A DNA stretch of 64,000 bases from Megachile rotundata (lineage: Eukaryota; Arthropoda; Insecta; Hymenoptera; Megachilidae): NCBI RefSeq assembly GCF_050947335.1, contig NW_027473597.1:1-64000 (forward strand). Direction: 5' to 3'. A model generated the notes under the pieces. The model made no database searches. It saw nothing but the letters and a program-made list of their open reading frames with translations, and was not told the DNA's origin. Positions 1 through 13,861 of the stretch are shown piece by piece (the first letter of the stretch is position 1; every line of letters begins with the position of its first letter). The position numbers and the translations under genes are program-made.

Positions 1-600
1 ATGATTGTGATTGTATGATTGTGATTGTATGATTGTAATTGTGTGATTGTGATAGTATGATTGTGATCTTATGATTGTGATTGTATGATTGTGATTGTAT
101 GATTGTAATTGTATGATTGTGATGGTATGATTGTGATTGTACGAATGCGATAGTATGATTGTGATTGTATGATTGTGATTGTATGATTATGATTGTATGA
201 TAGTGATTGTATGATTGTGATTGTATGATTGCGATTGTATGATTGCGATTGTAAGATTGTGATTGTATGATTGTGACTGGAAGATTGTGATTGTATGATT
301 GTGATTGTACGATTCTGATTGTATGATTGTGATTGTGTGATTGTGATAGTATGAATGTGATTGTAAGATTGTGATTGTATGACTGTGATTGTATGATTGT
401 GATTGTATGATTGTGATTGTATGATTATGATTGTATGATTTTTGATTGCACGATTGTGATTGTATGATTGTGATTGTATGATTATGACTGTATGATTGTG
501 ATAGTAAGATTGTGATTGTATGATTGTGATTGTATGATTGTGATTGTATGATTGTGATTGTATGATTGTGATTGTATGATTGTAATTGTATGATTATGAT
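1..600 (+). repeat. Left-edge mosaic satellite block
   Basis: Bases 1 to about 310 match 23386-23695 (offset 23,385), as shown by the GAATGCG variant (143 and 23528) and the GACTGG variant (275 and 23660). From about 305 the block instead follows 15134-15430 (offset 14,829), including the 15-bp TTTTT slip at 438-452, which pairs with 15267-15281. The block is therefore a join of two segments found separately elsewhere. Nothing in it is gene-like. Confidence 0.75.
438..452 (+). repeat. Type E register slip (15-bp unit), copy 1
   Basis: Fifteen-base unit ATTTTTGATTGCACG. This copy ends GCACG where the other seven end GTACG. Confidence 0.88.
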
Positions 601-1240
601 TGCATAATTGTGATTGTATGATTGTGATAGTATGATTGGGATTGTATGATTGTGATTGTATGATTGTGATTGTGTGATTGTGATTGTATGATTGTGATTT
701 TATGATTGTGATTGTATGATTTTGATTGTATGATTGTGATAGTATGATTGCGATTATATGATTTTGATTGTATGATTGTGGTTGTATGATTGTGATTGTA
801 TGATTGTAATTGTATGATTGTGATGGTATGATTGTGATTGTATGATTGCGGTAGTATGATTGTGATTGTTTGATTGCGATTGTATGATTGTGATTGTATG
901 ATTGTGATTGTATGATTGTGATTGTATGATTGCGATTGTATGATTGCGATTGTATGATTGTGATTGCACGATTGTGATTGTATGATTGTGATTGTATGAT
1001 TTTGATTGTATGATTGTGATTGTATGATTGTGATTGTATGATTGTGATTGTATGATTATGATTGTATGATTGTGATTGTATGCTTGCGATTGTATGATTG
1101 TGATTGTATGATTGTGATTGTATGATTGTAATTGTGTGATTGTGATTGTATGATTGTGATCTTATGATTGTGATTGTATGATTGTGATTGTATGATTGTA
1201 ATTGTATGATTGTGATGGTATGATTGTGATTGTATGAATG
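601..1240 (+). repeat. Exchange patch matching 13483-14136
   Basis: From the TGCATAATTG variant at 601 the order of variant units follows 13483 onward (offset 12,882, changing to 12,896 after one extra unit, as seen at GATCTTA 1158 and 14054). The flanking blocks on both sides follow a different partner at offset 14,829. The patch thus looks like an in-register exchange or conversion into an otherwise collinear copy. Confidence 0.7.
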
Positions 1241-2675
1241 CGATAGTATGATTGTGATTGTATGATTGTGATTGTATGATTTTATTTGGGAGATTGTAAT
1301 TGTATGATTGCGATTGTATGATTGTGATTGTATGATTGTGATTGTATGCTTGCGATTGTATGATTTTGATAGTATGATTGTGATTGTATGATTGTGATTG
1401 TATGATTGCGATTGTATGTTTGAGATTGTATGATTGTGATTGTATGATTTTGATTGTATGATTGCGATAGTATGATTGCGATAGTATGATTTTGATTGTA
1501 TGATTGTGATTGTATGATTGTGATTGTATGATTGTGATTGTATGATTGCGATTGTATGATTGTGATTGTAAGATTGTTTTTGTATGATTGTGATTGTATA
1601 GTAGTAATTGTATGATTGTGATCGTATGATTGTGATTGTATGATTGTGATTGAATGATTGTGAGTGTATGATTGTGATTGTATGATTGTATTTGGGAGAT
1701 TGTAATTGTATGATTGGGATTGTATGATTGTGATTGTATGATTATGATTGTATGATTGTGATTGTATGCTTGCGATTGTATGATTGTGATTGAATGATTG
1801 TGAGTGTATGATTGTGATTGTATGATTGTATTTGGGAGATTGTAATTGTATGATTGGGATTGTATGATTGTGATTGTATGATTATGATTGTATGATTGTG
1901 ATTGTATGCCTGCGATTGTATGATTGTGATTGTATGATTGTGATTGTATGCTTGCGATTGTATGATTGTGATAGTATGATTGTGATTGTATGATTGTGAT
2001 TGTATGATTGCGATTGTATGATTGTGATTGTATGATTGTGATTGTATGATTTTGATTGTATGATTGTGATAGTATGATTGCGATTGTATGATTTTGATTG
2101 TATGATTGTGATTGTATGATTGTGATTGTATGATTGTATTTGGGAGATTGTAATTGTATGATTGCGATTGTATGATTGTGATTGTATGATTGTGATTGTA
2201 TGATTGTGATCGCATGCTTGCGATTGTATGATTGTGATTGTATGATTGTGATTGTATGATTGCGATTGTATGATTGCGATTGTATGACAGTGATTGCACG
2301 ATTGTGATTGTATGATTGTGATTGTATGATTTTAATTGTATGATTGTGATTGCATGATTGTGATTGTATGATTGTGATAGTACGATTGCGATTGTATGAT
2401 TGTGATTGTATGATTGTATTTGGGAGATTGTAATTGTATGATTGCGATTGTATGATTGTGATTGTATGATTGTGATTGTATGCTTGCGATTGTATGATTG
2501 TGATTGTATGATTGTAATTGTATGATTGCGATTGTATGATTGCGATTGTTTGACAGTGATTGCACGATTGTGATTGTATGATTGTGATTGTATGATTTTG
2601 ATTGTATGATTGTGATTGTATGATTGTGATTGCATGATTGTGATTGTATGATTGTGATTGTATGATTGTGATTGT
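1241..2675 (+). repeat. K block, copy 1
   Basis: The block is defined by the rare CGCATGCTTG variant at 2211, several ATTGTATTTGGGAG units and the TTTTATTTGGG start at about 1280. It matches 16070-17504 at a constant offset of 14,829 (1,059 units plus three register slips), with rare substitutions such as GTATGCC at about 1909 where the partner has GTATGCT. Related copies carry the same CGCATGC marker at 8218, 17040, 26549, 30555 and 39167. The - strand is open for 297 codons at 1742-2635, and the same 297-codon length recurs at 16571-17464, 26080-26973, 30086-30979 and 38698-39591. I read this as repeat by-product rather than a gene. Confidence 0.85.
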
Positions 2676-2762
2676 ATGCTTGCGATTGTATGATTGTGAT
2701 TGTATGATTGTGATTGTATGATTGTGATTGTATGATTGTAATTGTATGATTGTGATGGTATG

Positions 2763-2791
2763 ATTGTGATTGTAGAGATTGCGATAGTATG
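2763..2791 (+). repeat. Type D register slip (+1), copy 1
   Basis: Two adjacent units total 29 bp instead of 28, centred on GATTGTAGAGATTGCG. The downstream register is shifted by one base. Confidence 0.9.
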
Positions 2792-4536
2792 ATTGTGATT
2801 GTATGATTGTGATTATATGATTATGATTGTATGATTGTGATTGTATGATTGTGATTGTATGATTGCGATTGTATGATTGCGATTGTATGATTGTGATTGT
2901 ATGATTATGATTGTATGATTGTGATTGTATGATTATGATTGTATGGTTGTGATTGTATGATTGTGATGGTATGATTGTGATTGTATGATTGCGATAGTAT
3001 GATTGTGATTGTATGATTGTGATTGTATGATCGTGACTGGAAGATTGTGATTGTATGATTGTAATTGTGTGATTGTGATTGTATGATTGCCATTGTATGA
3101 TTGCGATTGTATGATTGTGATTGTATGATTGTGATAGTATGATAGTGATTGTATGACTGTGATTGTATGACTGTGATTGTATGACTGTGATTGTATGATT
3201 GTGATTGTATGATTGTGATTGTATGATTGTGATTGTCTGATTGTGGTTCTATGATTGTGATTGTATGATTGTGATTGTATGATCGTGACTGGAAGATTGT
3301 GATTGTATGATTGTGATTGTATGATTGCGATAGTATGATTGTGATTGTATGACTGTGATCGTATGACTGTGATTGTATGATTGTGATTGTACGATTGTGA
3401 TTGTATGATTGTTATTGTCTGATGGTGGTTCTATGATTGTGATTGTATGATTGTGATTGTATGATAGTGATTGTATGATTGTGATTGTATGATTGTGATT
3501 GTATGATTGTCATTGTCTGATTATGATTGTATGATTGTGATAGTATGATTGCGATTGTATGATTTTGATTGTATGATTGTGATTGTATGATTGTGATTGT
3601 ATGATTGTAATTGTATGATTGTGATGGTATGATTGTGATTGTATGATTGGGGTAGTATGATTGTGATTGTTTGATTGCGATTGTATGATTGTGATTGTAT
3701 GATTGTGATTGTATGATTGTGATTGTATGATTGCGATTGTATGATTGCGATTGTATGATTGTGATTGCACGATTGTGATTGTATGATTGTGATTGTATGA
3801 TTTTGATTGTATGATTGTGATTGTATGATTGTGATTGTATGATTGTGATTGTATGATTGTGATTGTATGATTGTGATTGTATGATTGTGATTGTAAGATG
3901 GTATTTGTATGATTGTGATTGTATAGTAGTAATTGTATGATTGTGATGGTATGATTGTGATTGTATGATAGTGATTGAATGATTGTGAGTGTATGATTGT
4001 GATTGTATGATTGTATTTGGGAGATTGTAATTGTATGATAGGGATTGTATGATTGTGATTGTATGATTATGATTGTATGATTGTGATTGTATGCTTGCGA
4101 TTGTATGATTGTGATTGTATGATTGTGATTGTATGATTGTAATTGTGTGATTGTGATTGTATGATTGTGATCTTATGATTGTGATTGTATGATTGTGATT
4201 GTATGATTGTAATTGTATGATTGTGATGGTATGATTGTGATTGTATGAATGCGATAGTATGATTGTGATTGTATGATTGTAATTGTATGATTATGATTGT
4301 ATGATTGTGATTGTATGATTGTGATTGTATGATTGCGATTGTATGATTGCGATTGTATGATTGTGATTGTATGATTATGATTGTATGATTGTGATTGTGT
4401 GATTATGATTGTATGCTTGTGATTGTATGATTGTGATGGTATGATTGTGATTGTATGATTGCGATAGTATGATTGTGATTGTATGATTGTGATTGTATGA
4501 TTGTGACTGGAAGATTGTGATTGTATGATTGTGATT

Positions 4537-6300
4537 GTGCGATTCTGATTGTATGATTGTGATTGTATGATTGTGATTGTGTGATTGTGATAGTATGATT
4601 GTGATTGTAAGATTGTGATTGTATGACTGTGATTGTATGATTGTGATTGTATGATTGTGATTGTATGATTATGATTGTATGATTGTGATAGTATGATTGT
4701 GATAGTATGATTGTGATTGTATGACTGTGATTGTATGACTGTGATTGTATGACAGTGATTGTATGATTGTGATTGTATGATTTTGATTGTATGATTGTGA
4801 TTGTATGATTGTGATTGTATAATTGTGATTGTATGATTGTGATTGTAAGATGGTATTTGTATGATTGTGATTGTATAGTAGTAATTGTATGATTGTGATG
4901 GTATGATTGTGATTGTATGATTGTGATTGAATGATTGTGAGTGTATGATTGTGATTGTATGATTGTATTTGGGAGATTGTAATTGTATGATTGGGATTGT
5001 ATGATTGTGATTGTATGATTATGATTGTATGATTGTGATTGTATGCTTGCGATTGTATGATTGCGATTGTATGATTTTGATTGTATGATTGTGATTGTAT
5101 GATTGTGATTGTATGATTGTAATTGTATGATTGTGATGGTATGATTGTGATTGTATGATTGCGGTAGTATGATTGTGATTGTTTGATTGCGATTGTATGA
5201 TTGTGATTGTATGATTGTGATTGTATGATTGGGATTGTATGATTGCGATTGTATGATTGCGATTGTATGATTGCGATTGTATGATTGTGATTGCACGATT
5301 GTGATTGTATGATTGTGATTGTATGATTTTGATTGTATGATTGTGATTGTATGATTGTGATTGTATGATTGTGATTGTAAGATTGTGATTGTATGACTGT
5401 GATTGTATGATTGTGATTGTATGATTGTGATTGTATGATTATGATTGTATGATTGTGATAGTATGATTGTGATAGTATGATTGTGATTGTATGACTGTGA
5501 TTGTATGACTGTGATTGTATGACAGTGATTGTATGATTGTGATTGTATGATTTTGATTGTATGATTGTGATTGTATGATTGTGATTGTGTGATTGTGATT
5601 GTATGATTGCGATTGTATGATTGTGATTGTGTGATTGTGATTGTATGATTGCGATTGTATGATTGTGATTGTATGATTGTGATTGTATGATTGTGATAGT
5701 ATGATTGTGATTGTATGACTGTGATCGTATGACTGTGATTGTATGATTGTGATTGTACGATTGTGATTGTATGATTGTGATTGTCTGATTGTGGTTCTAT
5801 GATTGTGATTGTATGATTGTGATTGTATGATTGTGATTGTATGATTGTGATTGTATGATTGTGATTGTATGATTGTGATTGTATGATTGTCATTGTCTGA
5901 TTATGATTGTATGATTGTGATTGCATAATTGTGATTGTATGATTGTGATAGTATGATTGTGATTGTATGATTGTGATTGTATGATTGTGATTGTGTGATT
6001 GTGATTGTATGATTGTGATTTTATGATTGTGATTGTATGATTTTGATTGTATGATTGTGATAGTATGATTGCGATTGTATGATTTTGATTGTATGATTGT
6101 GGTTGTATGATTGTGATTGTATGATTGTAATTGTATGATTGTGATGGTATGATTGTGATTTTATGATTGCGGTAGTATGATTGTGATTGTTTGATTGCGA
6201 TTGTATGATTGTGATTGTATGATTGTGATTGTATGATTGTGATTGTATGATTGTGATTGTATGATTGCGATTGTATGATTGCGATTGTATGATTGTGATT
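4537..6300 (+). repeat. 1,764-bp tandem duplication, left copy
   Basis: The segment starts at the GTGCGATTCTG variant (4537), which recurs at 6301. It is exactly 126 units long. The corresponding part of the 10.2-13.9 kb D block is present only once, so the duplication is specific to this copy of the block. Confidence 0.88.
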
Positions 6301-8064
6301 GTGCGATTCTGATTGTATGATTGTGATTGTATGATTGTGATTGTGTGATTGTGATAGTATGATTGTGATTGTAAGATTGTGATTGTATGACTGTGATTGT
6401 ATGATTGTGATTGTATGATTGTGATTGTATGATTATGATTGTATGATTGTGATAGTATGATTGTGATAGTATGATTGTGATTGTATGACTGTGATTGTAT
6501 GACTGTGATTGTATGACAGTGATTGTATGATTGTGATTGTATGATTTTGATTGTATGATTGTGATTGTATGATTGTGATTGTATAATTGTGATTGTATGA
6601 TTGTGATTGTAAGATGGTATTTGTATGATTGTGATTGTATAGTAGTAATTGTATGATTGTGATGGTATGATTGTGATTGTATGATTGTGATTGAATGATT
6701 GTGAGTGTATGATTGTGATTGTATGATTGTATTTGGGAGATTGTAATTGTATGATTGGGATTGTATGATTGTGATTGTATGATTATGATTGTATGATTGT
6801 GATTGTATGCTTGCGATTGTATGATTGCGATTGTATGATTTTGATTGTATGATTGTGATTGTATGATTGTGATTGTATGATTGTAATTGTATGATTGTGA
6901 TGGTATGATTGTGATTGTATGATTGCGGTAGTATGATTGTGATTGTTTGATTGCGATTGTATGATTGTGATTGTATGATTGTGATTGTATGATTGGGATT
7001 GTATGATTGCGATTGTATGATTGCGATTGTATGATTGCGATTGTATGATTGTGATTGCACGATTGTGATTGTATGATTGTGATTGTATGATTTTGATTGT
7101 ATGATTGTGATTGTATGATTGTGATTGTATGATTGTGATTGTAAGATTGTGATTGTATGACTGTGATTGTATGATTGTGATTGTATGATTGTGATTGTAT
7201 GATTATGATTGTATGATTGTGATAGTATGATTGTGATAGTATGATTGTGATTGTATGACTGTGATTGTATGACTGTGATTGTATGACAGTGATTGTATGA
7301 TTGTGATTGTATGATTTTGATTGTATGATTGTGATTGTATGATTGTGATTGTGTGATTGTGATTGTATGATTGCGATTGTATGATTGTGATTGTGTGATT
7401 GTGATTGTATGATTGCGATTGTATGATTGTGATTGTATGATTGTGATTGTATGATTGTGATAGTATGATTGTGATTGTATGACTGTGATCGTATGACTGT
7501 GATTGTATGATTGTGATTGTACGATTGTGATTGTATGATTGTGATTGTCTGATTGTGGTTCTATGATTGTGATTGTATGATTGTGATTGTATGATTGTGA
7601 TTGTATGATTGTGATTGTATGATTGTGATTGTATGATTGTGATTGTATGATTGTCATTGTCTGATTATGATTGTATGATTGTGATTGCATAATTGTGATT
7701 GTATGATTGTGATAGTATGATTGTGATTGTATGATTGTGATTGTATGATTGTGATTGTGTGATTGTGATTGTATGATTGTGATTTTATGATTGTGATTGT
7801 ATGATTTTGATTGTATGATTGTGATAGTATGATTGCGATTGTATGATTTTGATTGTATGATTGTGGTTGTATGATTGTGATTGTATGATTGTAATTGTAT
7901 GATTGTGATGGTATGATTGTGATTTTATGATTGCGGTAGTATGATTGTGATTGTTTGATTGCGATTGTATGATTGTGATTGTATGATTGTGATTGTATGA
8001 TTGTGATTGTATGATTGTGATTGTATGATTGCGATTGTATGATTGCGATTGTATGATTGTGATT
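6301..8064 (+). repeat. 1,764-bp tandem duplication, right copy
   Basis: This copy repeats 4537-6300 at offset 1,764, with the same order of variants in the lines I compared (for example TGCATAATTG at 5922 and 7686). The repeat ends at 8064, where the sequence resumes with GCACGATTGTG, as in the unduplicated partner at 13,862. Such close identity suggests a recent event. Confidence 0.88.
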
Positions 8065-8099
8065 GCACGATTGTGATTGTATGATTGTGATTGTATGAT

Positions 8100-9130
8100 T
8101 TTGATTGTATGATTGTGATTGTATGATTGTGATTGTATGATTGTATTTGGGAGATTGTAATTGTATGATTGCGATTGTATGATTGTGATTGTATGATTGT
8201 GATTGTATGATTGTGATCGCATGCTTGCGATTGTATGATTGTGATTGTATGATTGTGATTGTATGATTGCGATTGTATGATTGCGATTGTATGACAGTGA
8301 TTGCACGATTGTGATTGTATGATTGTGATTGTATGATTTTAATTGTATGATTGTGATTGCATGATTGTGATTGTATGATTGTGATAGTACGATTGCGATT
8401 GTATGATTGTGATTGTATGATTGTATTTGGGAGATTGTAATTGTATGATTGCGATTGTATGATTGTGATTGTATGATTGTGATTGTATGCTTGCGATTGT
8501 ATGATTGTGATTGTATGATTGTAATTGTATGATTGCGATTGTATGATTGCGATTGTTTGACAGTGATTGCACGATTGTGATTGTATGATTGTGATTGTAT
8601 GATTTTGATTGTATGATTGTGATTGTATGATTGTGATTGCATGATTGTGATTGTATGATTGTGATTGTATGATTGTGATTGTAAGATTGTTTTTGTATGA
8701 TTGTGATTGTATAGTAGTAATTGTATGATTGTGATCGTATGATTGTGATTGTATGATTGTGATTCAATGATTGTGAGTGTTTGATTGTGATTGTATGATT
8801 GTATTTGGGAGATTGTAATTGTATGATTGGGATTGTATGATTGTGATTGTATGATTATGATTGTATGATTGTGATTGTATGCTTGCGATTGTATGATTGT
8901 GATTGTATGATTGTGACTGTATGATTGCGATTGTATGATTGTGATTGTGTGATTGTGATTGTATGATTGCGATTGTATGATTGTGATGGTATGATTGTGA
9001 TTCTATGATTGCGGTAGTATGATTGTGATTGTTTGACTGCGATTGTATGATTGTGATTGTATGATTGTGATTGTATGATTGTGATTGTATGATTGCGATT
9101 GTATGATTGCGATTGTATGATTGTGATTGC
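8100..9130 (+). repeat. K block, copy 2 (right part) and start of its flank
   Basis: The segment matches 16922-17952 at offset 8,822, with the CGCATGC marker at 8218, and matches the 30.4-31.5 kb region at offset 22,337. The left part of the K block is missing here: the junction with the preceding tandem copy is at about 8,070-8,100. The flank holds the GATTCAATGATTGTGAG variant at about 8,762. Confidence 0.8.
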
Positions 9131-10236
9131 ACGATTGTGATTGTATGATTGTGATTGTATGATTTTGATTGTATGATTATGATTGTATGATTGTGATTGT
9201 ATGATTGTGATTGTATGATTGTGATTGTATGATTGTGATTGTATGATTGTGATTGTAAGATGGTATTTGTATGATTGTGATTGTATAGTAGTAATTGTAT
9301 GATTGTGATGGTATGATTGTGATTGTATGATTGTTATTGAATGATTGTGAGTGTATGATTGTGATTGTATGATTGTATTTGGGAGATTGTAATTGTATGA
9401 TTGGGATTGTATGATTGTGATTGTATGATTATGATTGTATGATTGTGATTGTATGCTTGCGATTGTATGATTTTGATTGTATGATTGTGATTGTATGATT
9501 GTGATTGTATGATTGTATTTGGGAGATTGTAATTGTATGATTGCGATTGTATGATTGTGATTGTATGATTGTGATTGTATGCTTGCGATTGTATGATTGT
9601 GATTGTATGATTGTGATTGTATGATTGCGATTGTATGATTGCGATTGTATGACAGTGATTGCACGATTGTGATTGTATGATTGTGATTGTATGATTTTGA
9701 TTGTATGATTGTGATTGCATGATTGTGATTGTATGATTGTGATAGTACGATTGTGATTGTATGATTGTGATTGTATGATTGTATTTGGGAGATTGTAATT
9801 GTATGATTGCGATTGTATGATTGTGATTGTATGATTGTGATTGTATGCTTGCGATTGTATGATTGTGATTGTATGATTGTGATTGTATGATTGCGATTGT
9901 ATGATTGCGATTGTATGACAGTGATTGCACGATTGTGATTGTATGATTGTGATTGTATGATTTTGATTGTATGATTGTGATTGTATGATTGTGATTGCAT
10001 GATTGTGATTGTATGATTGTGATTGTATGATTGTGATTGTAAGATTGTTTTTGTATGATTGCGATTGTATAGTAGTAATTGTATGATTGTGATCGTATGA
10101 TTGTGATTGTATGATTGTGATTCAATGATTGTGAGTGTTTGATTGTGATGGTATGATTGTATTTGGAAGATTGTAATTGTATGATTGGGATTGTATGATT
10201 GTGATTGTATGATTATGATTGTATGATTGTGATTGT
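9131..10236 (+). repeat. K-to-D linker, long form
   Basis: The segment carries paired ATTGTATTTGGGAG units and GACAGTGATTGCACG variants. About 854 bp of it (61 units, roughly 9131-9984) is absent at the equivalent place near 17950, where the partner jumps straight to the GTTTTTGTATG unit. The long form is also present at 31468-32573 (offset 22,337). Confidence 0.8.
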
Positions 10237-13200
10237 ATGCTTGCGATTGTATGATTGTGATTGTATGATTGTGATTGTATGATTGTGATTGTATGATTGT
10301 AATTGTATGATTGTGATGGTATGATTGTGATTGTAGAGATTGCGATAGTATGATTGTGATTGTATGATTGTGATTATATGATTATGATTGTATGATTGTG
10401 ATTGTATGATTGTGATTGTATGATTGCGATTGTATGATTGCGATTGTATGATTGTGATTGTATGATTATGATTGTATGATTGTGATTGTATGATTATGAT
10501 TGTATGGTTGTGATTGTATGATTGTGATGGTATGATTGTGATTGTATGATTGCGATAGTATGATTGTGATTGTATGATTGTGATTGTATGATCGTGACTG
10601 GAAGATTGTGATTGTATGATTGTAATTGTGTGATTGTGATTGTATGATTGCCATTGTATGATTGCGATTGTATGATTGTGATTGTATGATTGTGATAGTA
10701 TGATAGTGATTGTATGACTGTGATTGTATGACTGTGATTGTATGACTGTGATTGTATGATTGTGATTGTATGATTGTGATTGTATGATTGTGATTGTCTG
10801 ATTGTGGTTCTATGATTGTGATTGTATGATTGTGATTGTATGATCGTGACTGGAAGATTGTGATTGTATGATTGTGATTGTATGATTGCGATAGTATGAT
10901 TGTGATTGTATGACTGTGATCGTATGACTGTGATTGTATGATTGTGATTGTACGATTGTGATTGTATGATTGTTATTGTCTGATGGTGGTTCTATGATTG
11001 TGATTGTATGATTGTGATTGTATGATAGTGATTGTATGATTGTGATTGTATGATTGTGATTGTATGATTGTCATTGTCTGATTATGATTGTATGATTGTG
11101 ATAGTATGATTGCGATTGTATGATTTTGATTGTATGATTGTGATTGTATGATTGTGATTGTATGATTGTAATTGTATGATTGTGATGGTATGATTGTGAT
11201 TGTATGATTGGGGTAGTATGATTGTGATTGTTTGATTGCGATTGTATGATTGTGATTGTATGATTGTGATTGTATGATTGTGATTGTATGATTGCGATTG
11301 TATGATTGCGATTGTATGATTGTGATTGCACGATTGTGATTGTATGATTGTGATTGTATGATTTTGATTGTATGATTGTGATTGTATGATTGTGATTGTA
11401 TGATTGTGATTGTATGATTGTGATTGTATGATTGTGATTGTATGATTGTGATTGTAAGATGGTATTTGTATGATTGTGATTGTATAGTAGTAATTGTATG
11501 ATTGTGATGGTATGATTGTGATTGTATGATAGTGATTGAATGATTGTGAGTGTATGATTGTGATTGTATGATTGTATTTGGGAGATTGTAATTGTATGAT
11601 AGGGATTGTATGATTGTGATTGTATGATTATGATTGTATGATTGTGATTGTATGCTTGCGATTGTATGATTGTGATTGTATGATTGTGATTGTATGATTG
11701 TAATTGTGTGATTGTGATTGTATGATTGTGATCTTATGATTGTGATTGTATGATTGTGATTGTATGATTGTAATTGTATGATTGTGATGGTATGATTGTG
11801 ATTGTATGAATGCGATAGTATGATTGTGATTGTATGATTGTAATTGTATGATTATGATTGTATGATTGTGATTGTATGATTGTGATTGTATGATTGCGAT
11901 TGTATGATTGCGATTGTATGATTGTGATTGTATGATTATGATTGTATGATTGTGATTGTGTGATTATGATTGTATGCTTGTGATTGTATGATTGTGATGG
12001 TATGATTGTGATTGTATGATTGCGATAGTATGATTGTGATTGTATGATTGTGATTGTATGATTGTGACTGGAAGATTGTGATTGTATGATTGTGATTGTG
12101 CGATTCTGATTGTATGATTGTGATTGTATGATTGTGATTGTGTGATTGTGATAGTATGATTGTGATTGTAAGATTGTGATTGTATGACTGTGATTGTATG
12201 ATTGTGATTGTATGATTGTGATTGTATGATTATGATTGTATGATTGTGATAGTATGATTGTGATAGTATGATTGTGATTGTATGACTGTGATTGTATGAC
12301 TGTGATTGTATGACAGTGATTGTATGATTGTGATTGTATGATTTTGATTGTATGATTGTGATTGTATGATTGTGATTGTATAATTGTGATTGTATGATTG
12401 TGATTGTAAGATGGTATTTGTATGATTGTGATTGTATAGTAGTAATTGTATGATTGTGATGGTATGATTGTGATTGTATGATTGTGATTGAATGATTGTG
12501 AGTGTATGATTGTGATTGTATGATTGTATTTGGGAGATTGTAATTGTATGATTGGGATTGTATGATTGTGATTGTATGATTATGATTGTATGATTGTGAT
12601 TGTATGCTTGCGATTGTATGATTGCGATTGTATGATTTTGATTGTATGATTGTGATTGTATGATTGTGATTGTATGATTGTAATTGTATGATTGTGATGG
12701 TATGATTGTGATTGTATGATTGCGGTAGTATGATTGTGATTGTTTGATTGCGATTGTATGATTGTGATTGTATGATTGTGATTGTATGATTGGGATTGTA
12801 TGATTGCGATTGTATGATTGCGATTGTATGATTGCGATTGTATGATTGTGATTGCACGATTGTGATTGTATGATTGTGATTGTATGATTTTGATTGTATG
12901 ATTGTGATTGTATGATTGTGATTGTATGATTGTGATTGTAAGATTGTGATTGTATGACTGTGATTGTATGATTGTGATTGTATGATTGTGATTGTATGAT
13001 TATGATTGTATGATTGTGATAGTATGATTGTGATAGTATGATTGTGATTGTATGACTGTGATTGTATGACTGTGATTGTATGACAGTGATTGTATGATTG
13101 TGATTGTATGATTTTGATTGTATGATTGTGATTGTATGATTGTGATTGTGTGATTGTGATTGTATGATTGCGATTGTATGATTGTGATTGTGTGATTGTG

Positions 13201-13861
13201 ATTGTATGATTGCGATTGTATGATTGTGATTGTATGATTGTGATTGTATGATTGTGATAGTATGATTGTGATTGTATGACTGTGATCGTATGACTGTGAT
13301 TGTATGATTGTGATTGTACGATTGTGATTGTATGATTGTGATTGTCTGATTGTGGTTCTATGATTGTGATTGTATGATTGTGATTGTATGATTGTGATTG
13401 TATGATTGTGATTGTATGATTGTGATTGTATGATTGTGATTGTATGATTGTCATTGTCTGATTATGATTGTATGATTGTGATTGCATAATTGTGATTGTA
13501 TGATTGTGATAGTATGATTGTGATTGTATGATTGTGATTGTATGATTGTGATTGTGTGATTGTGATTGTATGATTGTGATTTTATGATTGTGATTGTATG
13601 ATTTTGATTGTATGATTGTGATAGTATGATTGCGATTGTATGATTTTGATTGTATGATTGTGGTTGTATGATTGTGATTGTATGATTGTAATTGTATGAT
13701 TGTGATGGTATGATTGTGATTTTATGATTGCGGTAGTATGATTGTGATTGTTTGATTGCGATTGTATGATTGTGATTGTATGATTGTGATTGTATGATTG
13801 TGATTGTATGATTGTGATTGTATGATTGCGATTGTATGATTGCGATTGTATGATTGTGATT
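10237..13861 (+). repeat. D block, copy 2
   Basis: This is the offset +7,561 copy of 2676-6300, with its GTAGAG slip at 10324-10352. It also pairs with 18.2-23.4 kb (offset 7,968 at the slip, 9,396 beyond the 1,442-bp duplication there). It is the unduplicated version of the 4537-8064 region and can serve as reference for that event. Confidence 0.85.
10324..10352 (+). repeat. Type D register slip (+1), copy 2
   Basis: Same GTAGAGATTGCG slip, 7,561 bp from copy 1 (540 units plus 1). Confidence 0.9.

Larger units (their letters stand above)
2655..6300 (+). repeat. D block, copy 1
   Basis: The block begins near the 29-bp GTAGAG register slip at 2763-2791. It contains GACTGG, GCCATTG, GTTATTGTCTGATGG and GTGGTTCTATG variant units in fixed order. 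It matches 10216-13861 at a constant offset of 7,561 (540 units plus one slip) over about 3.6 kb. The match ends where this copy enters its tandem duplication at 6301, while the partner continues with GCACGATTG. The block is the most widely copied element of the window, with its slip present nine times. Confidence 0.85.

Noticed and set aside
1742..2635. Recurring 297-codon - strand frame as a conserved gene family (five copies)
   Set aside because: Its recurrence follows from copying of the K block as DNA. Other frames of the same block are also open (for example 16571-17464 overlaps 17161-17589).
2763..2791. GTAGAG slip as a transposon target-site scar
   Set aside because: Only one net base is added, with no target duplication or terminal repeat. 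All nine copies sit at the same place of the same block.
4403..5926. Long - strand reading frame (507 codons), with similar ones at 6161-7690, 11964-13487 and 21360-22883, as a repetitive secreted, silk-like or prion-like protein gene
   Set aside because: The same peptide repeat appears in all three - strand frames and throughout the window. Starts and stops are placed by random variant units (GCATAA, ATTATG). No signal peptide, unique domain or flanking non-repeat sequence is seen, and single-unit changes rotate the frame between copies.
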